A stretch of 5,015 bases of DNA from Campylobacteraceae bacterium (GTDB lineage Bacteria; Campylobacterota; Campylobacteria; Campylobacterales; Sulfurovaceae). The stretch lies in contig JALWVW010000212.1 of assembly GCA_027079365.1 (NCBI GenBank), forward strand, positions 1 to 5,015, given 5' to 3'. Within the stretch, counting starts at the first letter, position 1. The number at the start of each line of letters is the position of its first letter. Of the stretch, positions 1 through 5,015 are shown in pieces. The position numbers and the translations under genes are program-made. Under the pieces are notes generated by a model that saw only the letters and a program-made list of their open reading frames with translations, searched no databases and was not told the DNA's origin.

Positions 1-2
1 TT

Positions 3-728
3 ATGTTGATAGCACTACTCTCTCTTTCCGGGTGTGCGTCCAAGGCACTGTTTGAAGAGAGCCACATAGTCCAGGCACAGGAAGCACGCAATACCCAGCA
101 GCAACCCCATGTCTATCGCAATGCCCGTTTCGAATACCGAATCGCTCCACATGACCGTGTTCAGATCACTGTCTTCAACCACCCCGAACTCAGCACTGCC
201 TCTGCCGAGGGCATGAACAGCGCCAACGGTATTTTGGTTGACAGTGCAGGGAGAATCCATCTCGCTCTCATAGGTTCCGTACATATCGGAGGGCTCACGC
301 AGCCTCGTGCTGCCAGGAAGATCCAGTCTCTCTACGGGCACTATCTCAAAAAGTCCAGCGTACAGCTTGAGGTCCTCAACAAGCGTGCCTTTGTCGCAGG
401 AGAGGTCAAAAACCCCGGCGTGGTCAAGCTCCCCAATGAGCAGACCGCACTGCTGCAGGCGATCACCGAAGTAGGTGGATTTACAGATGCCGCCGACAAA
501 GAGCGGATCTTTCTCATACGCAAATCCGGCAGGGGGAGCCGTGTAGCAATCATCGACTTGACCAACCCTGCCTCTTTGAGCCATGCCACCATGATGATCC
601 GACCCAACGACATACTCTATGTTACCCCATCCAAGATGAAATCCATTGCCCTACCGGCAGCTTCCATCTTCAAGCTCGTAGCAGATGCACTACTGCCATT
701 TGTCAGATACCAAGACCTCACAAACTAA
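3..728 (+). CDS. Wza-like polysaccharide export outer-membrane lipoprotein (probably 5'-partial)
   Basis: Predicted outer-membrane lipoprotein that forms or contributes to the exit channel for capsule, exopolysaccharide or O-antigen. The N-terminus is a hydrophobic stretch ending in a lipobox (LSGC, residues 8-11; lipidated Cys11). The Poly_export domain follows at about residues 44-124, opening with the family signature YRIAPHDRVQITVFNHPEL. One SLBB-type domain spans about 126-180 (FVAGEVKNPGVVKL, then LLQAITEVGGF). The tail, about 217-236, is a hydrophobic/amphipathic segment that could be the membrane-spanning helix. The visible signal peptide has no positively charged n-region and the ATG is at base 3 with no room to see a ribosome site, so the true start is probably a little upstream of the window. 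At about 241 residues it is much shorter than E. coli Wza (about 380 residues, more SLBB repeats). It is followed after 9 bases by the co-polymerase gene, presumably in one operon. Confidence 0.88.
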   Translation: MLIALLSLSGCASKALFEESHIVQAQEARNTQQQPHVYRNARFEYRIAPHDRVQITVFNHPELSTASAEGMNSANGILVDSAGRIHLALIGSVHIGGLTQPRAARKIQSLYGHYLKKSSVQLEVLNKRAFVAGEVKNPGVVKLPNEQTALLQAITEVGGFTDAADKERIFLIRKSGRGSRVAIIDLTNPASLSHATMMIRPNDILYVTPSKMKSIALPAASIFKLVADALLPFVRYQDLTN

Positions 729-733
729 GAGAG
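727..733 (+). promoter_or_regulatory. Ribosome binding site of the co-polymerase gene
   Basis: AAGAGAG overlaps the TAA of the export gene (726-728) and lies 4 bases before the ATG at 738. The spacing is a little short and the match to AGGAGG is partial, but it is the only purine run present and supports coupled translation of the two genes. Confidence 0.5.
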
Positions 734-737
734 AATT

Positions 738-2321
738 ATGCCAAACCACTATACCACACCCAACAACCCCATGATAGAAGAGGATGAGATCGACCTAAGA
801 GAGCTCTTCCGCACGATCGGCCGATACAAATGGTCGATCTTTTTCCTGACACTGATCATCACACTGATCACTGCAGCAGTCGCCTACCGCATGCCCAAGT
901 ATTACAAGACCACGACAGTGATAGAGGTTAAGCCCAAAGCAGGAGATAGAGGAGGTTTCTCGCTCGGAGGTGCAGGTGCACTTCTGGGTCTTGGCGGGAG
1001 TGGTGGGGGCAGCAGCACTGAGAAAGATGCTGCCCTGCTCTCTATGTACCGCACTAGCGACAAGGTACTCGACAAGATCAGCTATGCTGCCCAGTTCTAC
1101 CGCTATGGGAAGTTTCGTTATACCGAAATACCCGAAAACAACTGCTCCATCACGATCAAGGATCTCAAGATACATGATTACAAAAAGTACGGCATGGAGA
1201 TACGGCTAGAGCCGACCAGCAGCAACCAGTTCAAACTTCTCATGCCTGGAAGGATTAGTGATACACTGCTAGGAGAGTTTGCCTACGATACGCCTATCCA
1301 TACAGCATACTTTGACCTCACCATTCACAAAAATGCCAAGGGAGCACTCCCAGACAAAATCCTCCTCAATGCAGACAAGCATTATGTCTTTGGCAAGATC
1401 ATCTCCAAAAATCTCTCTGCAAGCATAGATAAAATCAACCCTTTTATCACGGTCTCCTATCTGGACACACTCCCCCGGAGAGCAGAGCGTTATGTCCAGA
1501 GAGTGATCAATGCTTATATCAAGCTCTCCGTCGGATTTGAGATCGAAGATGCCGACATCACCCTCCGCATGCTCAACAAGCAGATCGCAGAGATCGAAGC
1601 CAAAGTCAAAAGCGATGCAGGAAAAATGGAGAGATTCAAAGCAGACAAAAAGATTTTATCTCCCAATATACAAGCACAAGTCACTATCAGGGGGCGAGAA
1701 AAAACAGAAGACAAACTTATCCAGATTAACTACCAGCTTGACCTTCTCAAACAGCTGATTCATTTTGTCAAAACCCACAAAAATATTGACTCTATCGCCC
1801 CCACGCTGACAGAGCTCAAAGATGATCCCACTATCGCACTGATCACCAAACTTCAAGCACTTCAACTAGAAGCCACCAGCCTCTCTCAGGAGTTCAAACC
1901 CGCCTACCCCAAGCTCAAGAGTCTACGAAGCCAGATACGCAGCATCAAGTCCAAGATCCGCTCCAATCTGGCCAATCTCCAAAAGACCCTCCAGGCGAGA
2001 GCCAGGTCTCTGAAAAAAATCCAAAAGACCTACAGCAGAAAGCTCCAGGAAGCACCTACGGCAGAACGAGAGATGACAGACCTGCTTAGGGAGTACAAAT
2101 ACAATGAAAAACTCTATGCCTACCTCCTCCAAAAACGCTCCACTGCTGAGATCAAAAAAGCAGAAGCCATCAGCCGCTTCCGCACGATCGAGCCTATCTA
2201 TACCAATCCGGCACCCGCCAAGCCCAAAAAAGCACTCATAGTCATCGTAGGCTTCATCACAGCATTGATGCTCTCTATCTTTTTGGCATTTTTCAGAGAG
2301 TTTTTGCGCAAAGAGAACTGA
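738..2321 (+). CDS. Wzz/GumC-type polysaccharide co-polymerase (chain-length determinant), no kinase domain
   Basis: Predicted inner-membrane protein that controls polysaccharide chain length and links the polymerase to the Wza-like exporter. The 527 residues show the standard layout: an acidic cytoplasmic N-terminus (EEDEIDLRELFRTIGRYKW), a first membrane helix at about 32-50, a glycine-rich stretch at about 72-92 as often seen in this family, a long periplasmic region with coiled coil at about 270-470, the conserved-type motif FKPAYPKLKSLRSQI near 386-400, a Pro/Lys-rich segment (PAPAKPKK, 491-498), and a second membrane helix at about 499-519. It ends only eight residues later, so there is no C-terminal Walker-type tyrosine kinase domain; any BY-kinase partner would be a separate gene not seen here. 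The start is supported by an AAGAGAG purine run at 727-733 overlapping the upstream stop codon, 4 bases before the ATG, suggesting translational coupling. Confidence 0.93.
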   Translation: MPNHYTTPNNPMIEEDEIDLRELFRTIGRYKWSIFFLTLIITLITAAVAYRMPKYYKTTTVIEVKPKAGDRGGFSLGGAGALLGLGGSGGGSSTEKDAALLSMYRTSDKVLDKISYAAQFYRYGKFRYTEIPENNCSITIKDLKIHDYKKYGMEIRLEPTSSNQFKLLMPGRISDTLLGEFAYDTPIHTAYFDLTIHKNAKGALPDKILLNADKHYVFGKIISKNLSASIDKINPFITVSYLDTLPRRAERYVQRVINAYIKLSVGFEIEDADITLRMLNKQIAEIEAKVKSDAGKMERFKADKKILSPNIQAQVTIRGREKTEDKLIQINYQLDLLKQLIHFVKTHKNIDSIAPTLTELKDDPTIALITKLQALQLEATSLSQEFKPAYPKLKSLRSQIRSIKSKIRSNLANLQKTLQARARSLKKIQKTYSRKLQEAPTAEREMTDLLREYKYNEKLYAYLLQKRSTAEIKKAEAISRFRTIEPIYTNPAPAKPKKALIVIVGFITALMLSIFLAFFREFLRKEN

Positions 2322-2335
2322 TTATCAAGTTGGGC

Positions 2336-2725
2336 TCATTGCCTAAAGATGCTTATGTCTAGACCCCTGATCACACGATAGTGTGTATCATTGGCTGTAA
2401 TGAGGGTTAGGCCGTGTTGTGTTGCTGTTGCGCCTATGAGTGCATCGGCAAGCTGCATAGAGTGGCTTAGAAAATACTCTTCTACATAAAAAAGCGCCCT
2501 CGCTGAAATCTCTTCGCTTATATATAGCGTTTTGACACCCCAGTTTTTTAGTGTGTTTTGTAGTGTTTTCAACTCATTTTTGTTTCTCATACCCTGTGCC
2601 AATTCCATATAGGTGACTGAAGAGATACAGAAGTAATCCAAAGCATGTATGAGATCGTAAGCATTTTGATTGCCACGAAGATACCATATCAATACATCCG
2701 TATCGACCAAGTTCTTATGTATCAA
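2336..2725 (-). CDS. vapC: VapC-family PIN-domain ribonuclease toxin
   Basis: Predicted toxin of a type II toxin-antitoxin pair; PIN-domain toxins of this family are Mg-dependent endoribonucleases, often cutting tRNA or rRNA. The 129 residues match the usual length. Family signatures appear in order: the N-terminal strand with DTDVLIWYLRG (acidic Asp8, also Asp10), Glu41 in YMELAQG, Asp94 in QLADALIGATA, and the C-terminal LTLITAND block (Asn112/Asp113) followed by HYRVI and GLDI. All the expected acidic positions are present, so the toxin looks intact. The start is TTG at 2723-2725; Asp8 sits so near the N-terminus that a later start would destroy the active site, and an AAAAGG site precedes it by 8 bases. 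The first 11 bases overlap the antitoxin gene. Its stop is 14 bases from the stop of the convergent co-polymerase gene. The RNA target cannot be read from sequence. Confidence 0.9.
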   Translation of the reverse strand: MIHKNLVDTDVLIWYLRGNQNAYDLIHALDYFCISSVTYMELAQGMRNKNELKTLQNTLKNWGVKTLYISEEISARALFYVEEYFLSHSMQLADALIGATATQHGLTLITANDTHYRVIRGLDISIFRQ

Positions 2726-2954
2726 GATTTCTGCCTTTTCTCAACTCTCTTACATAGCGATCAACATCATCATCCCTATCTCTCCAAATACCAAAAATCT
2801 CATCACTTTTGTCCTTGTTTGCCTGACTCCCTTCAAAAGGAATAAGTCTTGCTTTGGGCTTATTTCTATAAGTGATAATAATCTCTTCTTTTTTACTCAG
2901 GACATCAAAAAGCATAGATATTTTAAACCTCAAATCTTTTGCAGTCACTACCAT
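2715..2954 (-). CDS. Phd/YefM-family antitoxin
   Basis: Predicted antitoxin that neutralises the adjacent PIN toxin and represses its own operon by DNA binding. The 79 residues begin MVVTAKDLRFKISMLFDVLS, the DNA-binding/dimerisation half of the Phd/YefM fold, followed by EEIIITYRNKPKARLIPF (about 24-40), the family's 'ITxxxKPxAxLxP' signature. The C-terminal part, DEIFGIWRDRDDD then VRELRKGR (about 51-75), is the charged segment that typically wraps the partner toxin. I place the start at the ATG 2954-2952, because AAAGGA lies 6 bases upstream; an in-frame TTG at 2969 would add five residues but lies upstream of that ribosome site. The gene overlaps the toxin by 11 bases, the usual antitoxin-first order. 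It pairs a Phd/YefM antitoxin with a PIN toxin instead of a VapB-type antitoxin, a known but less classical combination. The region is clearly richer in A+T than the neighbouring polysaccharide genes. Confidence 0.88.
   Translation of the reverse strand: MVVTAKDLRFKISMLFDVLSKKEEIIITYRNKPKARLIPFEGSQANKDKSDEIFGIWRDRDDDVDRYVRELRKGRNLDT
2734..2739 (-). promoter_or_regulatory. Ribosome binding site deciding the TTG start of the toxin
   Basis: On the - strand AAAAGG is followed by 8 bases and then TTG (2725-2723). It lies inside the antitoxin gene and supports the rare TTG start. A weak start codon would be expected to keep toxin synthesis below that of the antitoxin, which is an inference. Confidence 0.6.
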
Positions 2955-2960
2955 AAAATA

Positions 2961-2966
2961 TCCTTT
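2961..2966 (-). promoter_or_regulatory. Ribosome binding site deciding the antitoxin start
   Basis: AAAGGA on the - strand, 6 bases (TATTTT) before the ATG at 2954. It is a strong Shine-Dalgarno match and favours this ATG over the in-frame TTG at 2969. Confidence 0.75.
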
Positions 2967-2992
2967 CAAGTTTATACTTCAATTATATACTT
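2967..2992 (-). repeat. Two tandem 13-base repeats, candidate antitoxin operator
   Basis: Read on the - strand, AAGTATATAATTG (2992-2980) is followed directly by AAGTATAAACTTG (2979-2967); 11 of 13 bases agree. The second copy is also an imperfect palindrome with AAGT/ACTT arms. The pair spans the -10 box and predicted transcript start and abuts the ribosome site. This is where an autorepressing Phd/YefM antitoxin, alone or with its toxin, would be expected to bind. The repeat is seen directly; the operator role is inferred. Confidence 0.45.
2982..2987 (-). promoter_or_regulatory. Candidate -10 box of the toxin-antitoxin operon
   Basis: A perfect TATAAT lies on the - strand 28 bases before the antitoxin ATG, which would place the transcript start near 2975 and leave a leader of about 20 bases containing the ribosome site. 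No TTGACA-like -35 box is visible at the normal spacing; the upstream sequence is A/T-rich. Some Campylobacterota sigma-70 promoters lack a conserved -35 box, which would fit. The region is AT-rich, so a chance match is possible. Transcription could also read through from the dehydratase gene, whose stop is 55 bases upstream of the antitoxin start. Confidence 0.5.
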
Positions 2993-3009
2993 TATGCATT
3001 AAAAAGTGC

Positions 3010-4740
3010 TTAATTGGTCTGATGGTTAAATTCCGGTACTATTTCTTTAAGTATCTTTAGTGTATCTTCGCTGCTGACGAGGCGATCTATATCTCTTTGG
3101 AGCTGCAAGATATCATAAGGAGTGGGTGCCGCCACAGTGATAGAGTCATACTCTGTGTGCATGTCGCTGTCATCGATCAGTAGCTCTTCATAGAGTTTCT
3201 CACCTGGACGCAGTCCTGTAAACTTGATCTCTATATCATCACGCCCACTCAGCTGTATCATCCTATTTGCCAGATCTACGATCCTGATAGGGTCTCCCAT
3301 ATCCAGGATAAAGATCTCGCCACCCTTGCCTATGGCACCTGCCTGCAGCACCAGCTCACAAGCTTCAGGAATAAGCATAAAGTACCGGGTGATCTCCGGA
3401 TCTGTCACGGTGATGTTTTGCCCTTTGGCTATCTGGCTTTTAAATTTGGGGATGACCGATCCGCTGCTGCCCAGTACATTGCCAAACCGTACACCTACGA
3501 TCTCCGTACCGTTGCTCTGTACATTTTGCGCATAGAGCTCACAGATGCGTTTGGTCGTTCCCATCACATTGGTAGGGCGCACTGCCTTGTCCGTAGAGAT
3601 GAGGATAAACTTCTCTACGCTATGCGCTATCGCCAGATCGATACAGTTCTTGGTTCCAATGACATTGTTAAGGATCGCCTCCTTGACATTCTCTTCTACT
3701 AGAGGGACATGCTTGTACGCAGCTGCATGTATAACGATCTCCGGCTGATACAGGGAAAATGTCTGCTCCAGTTGGTGTTTGTTGACCACCGATTGCATAA
3801 CACAAGCAATTTCTACTTTTTCTCCTACTTCCTGTTCTATCTGGTATAGATTGTACTCGCTATGATCCAGCAGTATCAGCTTTTTCGCACCAAACTTCAC
3901 ACACTGCCTGACGATCTCACTTCCTATACTCCCGCCCGCCCCTGTGATTAGGATAGTCTTGCTTGTGAGAAAGGCGGAGATCATTTCCTTGTCCAGATCC
4001 TGAGGATGTCTGGCGAGCAGATCTTCTACCGAGATATCCTTGAGTTGTGTCGAGAAGGGTTTGTCTCTTAGGATCTCATCCAGAGCCGGAAGTACGCGTA
4101 TCTCATCAAAATAGGGATGAAGCCGCTCATAGACCTCCTGGATACGCTTGGCAGGAGCAGAAGGCATAGCGATCACCAGCAAGTCGAGTTTCTCTTTCTG
4201 AAGATACTTTTTGAGCTCTTCCTTGGAGATGATCTTCACCCCATCGATACTACGCCTATGCAGTATCTCAGAGTCATCTACGAAACACTTGACACGATAT
4301 GCACTGTCACGAAACTCCTCTTCCAGCTTCAGTCCCGCCTTGCCTGCCCCATAGATAACGACCTCTTTGCTTTTGATCTCCCTGCCTCTGTTCATGTAGT
4401 AGTAGTATCCATACATCAGAAGGTTGATACAGAAAAGATAGATAAAAAGCTCAGAAATGAAAAAAGAGACTGAGAGCATACTGTAAAAAAATGGCATATA
4501 GAGGGCAAATGCTGCCAGATATACAACACTCTTGATCAAAAAAGTCTTCTGCGTCGCCTTGCTCCATGAGAGAGAATAATCCTTGAAGATCAATACAGAG
4601 GCAGCTAACCGTACAGCGATGACAACCGAAACTACCATGAATGTAAATGTTTCATGAAAGATCCAAAATGTCCAGGCAAAGGTTATTAGACTCAGGATGG
4701 CAATGACAAGAAAGTTAAGGAGACGTTTATCTAAGTTCAT
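3010..4740 (-). CDS. pglF: Membrane-bound UDP-GlcNAc 4,6-dehydratase, PglF/WbpM/CapD class
   Basis: Predicted NAD(P)-dependent sugar-nucleotide dehydratase converting UDP-GlcNAc to UDP-4-keto-6-deoxy-GlcNAc, the first step towards bacillosamine, QuiNAc, FucNAc or similar sugars. Its 576 residues have about four membrane helices (near 8-28, 32-52, 69-88 and 91-113), a first nucleotide-binding-like domain with IYGAGKAG (129-136), and a catalytic short-chain dehydrogenase domain opening with ITGAGGSIGSE (265-275). The active site reads ISTDKAVRPTNVMGTTKR: Thr383-Asp384-Lys385, with Met393 replacing the usual Tyr of YxxxK and Lys397 kept. This Met substitution marks the large membrane-bound dehydratases such as PglF and WbpM. 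RPGEKLYEELL follows at 511-521. The length is close to that of Campylobacter PglF, but orthology is not proven, as no aminotransferase or acetyltransferase gene is in view. The start ATG lies 6 bases after the sugar transferase stop and has no clear Shine-Dalgarno. Confidence 0.92.
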   Translation of the reverse strand: MNLDKRLLNFLVIAILSLITFAWTFWIFHETFTFMVVSVVIAVRLAASVLIFKDYSLSWSKATQKTFLIKSVVYLAAFALYMPFFYSMLSVSFFISELFIYLFCINLLMYGYYYYMNRGREIKSKEVVIYGAGKAGLKLEEEFRDSAYRVKCFVDDSEILHRRSIDGVKIISKEELKKYLQKEKLDLLVIAMPSAPAKRIQEVYERLHPYFDEIRVLPALDEILRDKPFSTQLKDISVEDLLARHPQDLDKEMISAFLTSKTILITGAGGSIGSEIVRQCVKFGAKKLILLDHSEYNLYQIEQEVGEKVEIACVMQSVVNKHQLEQTFSLYQPEIVIHAAAYKHVPLVEENVKEAILNNVIGTKNCIDLAIAHSVEKFILISTDKAVRPTNVMGTTKRICELYAQNVQSNGTEIVGVRFGNVLGSSGSVIPKFKSQIAKGQNITVTDPEITRYFMLIPEACELVLQAGAIGKGGEIFILDMGDPIRIVDLANRMIQLSGRDDIEIKFTGLRPGEKLYEELLIDDSDMHTEYDSITVAAPTPYDILQLQRDIDRLVSSEDTLKILKEIVPEFNHQTN

Positions 4741-4745
4741 GGCTT

Positions 4746-4754
4746 ATTATATCA
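4746..4754 (-). promoter_or_regulatory. Possible extended -10 promoter at the dehydratase start
   Basis: TGATATAAT on the - strand matches the extended -10 consensus TGnTATAAT exactly and ends 5 bases before the ATG at 4740. Transcription would then begin at or next to the ATG, giving a leaderless or near-leaderless mRNA. The same bases encode the last codons and stop of the sugar transferase in AT-rich DNA, so the match may be accidental. Confidence 0.25.
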
Positions 4755-5015
4755 CTTTTACGGTTTGCAATATGAGCTTAAAATCATTTTTAAAAGAAAT
4801 TGTATCTATATATTGATTATAGAGTTCTATTTTCTGAGGTAGAATGATATCAATATACGCTTTTTCCTTGTCCTCATATTGCTCCATAATTGTTTCTTCA
4901 TCCCTAAACTCAATAGCAGCATTATCTGTAATCCCCGGTTTGACGCTCAAAATCTTCTGATAGGCATCTCTTTTTTGTGCCACAAATTTCATAACTTCAG
5001 GGCGAGGGCCAACCA
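4747..5015 (-). CDS. Bacterial sugar transferase (polyprenyl glycosylphosphotransferase), C-terminal part only
   Basis: Predicted initiating enzyme that moves a sugar-1-phosphate from a UDP-sugar to undecaprenyl phosphate at the inner membrane. Only the last 88 residues or so are visible; the frame runs open to the window edge. It reads VGPRPEV at the edge, the conserved GPRPE motif of the PglC/WecP/WbaP-type catalytic domain, then SVKPGIT (PGIT motif) and the typical ending DFKLILQTVKVI. An internal ATG at 4992 is not the start, because the GPRPE motif lies upstream of it in frame. After PGIT the sequence is DNAAIEFRDEE and not the commoner GxAQxxGR, followed by YIDIILPQKIELYNQYID, which suggests a particular subgroup. 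The catalytic Asp-Glu pair and the membrane anchor lie outside the window. It precedes the dehydratase by 6 bases. The visible part is about 32% G+C, lower than the dehydratase catalytic region. Confidence 0.88.
   Translation of the reverse strand, partial: VGPRPEVMKFVAQKRDAYQKILSVKPGITDNAAIEFRDEETIMEQYEDKEKAYIDIILPQKIELYNQYIDTISFKNDFKLILQTVKVI

Noticed and set aside
15..584. Long open frame of 189 codons on the - strand opposite the export gene
   Set aside because: The + frame has clear lipobox, Poly_export and SLBB signatures; the - frame has no recognisable domain and is a shadow of it.
967..1015. Glycine-rich stretch in the co-polymerase as a possible low-complexity insertion
   Set aside because: Gly-rich segments after the first membrane helix are common in Wzz/GumC-type proteins, and the frame is intact.
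1978..2030. Direct repeat TCCAAAAGACC at 1978-1988 and 2020-2030, 42 bases apart
   Set aside because: It encodes LQKT and IQKT spaced 14 residues apart, exactly two heptads of the co-polymerase coiled coil, so protein structure explains it.
2955..2969. TTG at 2969 as the antitoxin start
   Set aside because: The only strong ribosome site (2966-2961) lies between this TTG and the ATG at 2954, so it serves the ATG.
2996..3009. Possible terminator after the dehydratase (GCAC, T run, GC on the - strand)
   Set aside because: The arms are only three or four bases with mismatches and the T run lies within the loop and not after the stem, so it is not a convincing terminator.
2645..3060. Several + strand open frames of 62-110 codons across the toxin-antitoxin region
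   Set aside because: They lie opposite the well-supported antitoxin and toxin genes, in AT-rich DNA, and resemble no family.
4117..4473. Open frame of 118 codons on the + strand opposite the dehydratase
   Set aside because: It is antisense to strongly conserved dehydratase sequence, has no family resemblance and no supporting start signals.

Overview
The window looks like part of a surface-polysaccharide (capsule, exopolysaccharide or O-antigen) locus of a Gram-negative bacterium. An outer-membrane export lipoprotein and an inner-membrane chain-length protein require a two-membrane envelope. The PglF-like dehydratase and the general protein style would suit Campylobacterota (Sulfurovum or Sulfurimonas type), but that placement is an impression and not something the sequence proves.

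Layout: two gene sets converge. On the + strand, a Wza-like polysaccharide export lipoprotein (3-728, its 5' end probably outside the window) is followed after 9 bases by a Wzz/GumC-type polysaccharide co-polymerase (738-2321). On the - strand, entering from the right edge, are the 3' part of a bacterial sugar transferase (4747-5015, cut by the window) and, 6 bases later, a membrane-bound UDP-GlcNAc 4,6-dehydratase of the PglF/WbpM/CapD class (3010-4740). Between the two sets, also on the - strand, sits a compact type II toxin-antitoxin module: a Phd/YefM-family antitoxin (2715-2954) overlapping a VapC-type PIN-domain toxin (2336-2725). The toxin stop lies only 14 bases from the stop of the chain-length gene.

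How the genes fit together: the dehydratase would make a UDP-4-keto-6-deoxy-GlcNAc intermediate. The sugar transferase would load a sugar-1-phosphate onto undecaprenyl phosphate. The co-polymerase would set chain length and couple synthesis to export, and the Wza-like protein would form the outer-membrane exit. The toxin-antitoxin pair is not part of that pathway and looks like an AT-rich accessory insertion with its own promoter and a candidate operator made of two tandem 13-base repeats.

No tRNA, rRNA, CRISPR array, insertion sequence or convincing rho-independent terminator was seen. There is no gene-free stretch over 300 bases; the longest gap is 55 bases (2955-3009), which holds the toxin-antitoxin promoter. 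I found no evidence of a wholly new system. The most notable points are the placement and regulation of the toxin-antitoxin module, a possible leaderless promoter at the dehydratase start, the short single-SLBB exporter, and a composition change at the sugar transferase.
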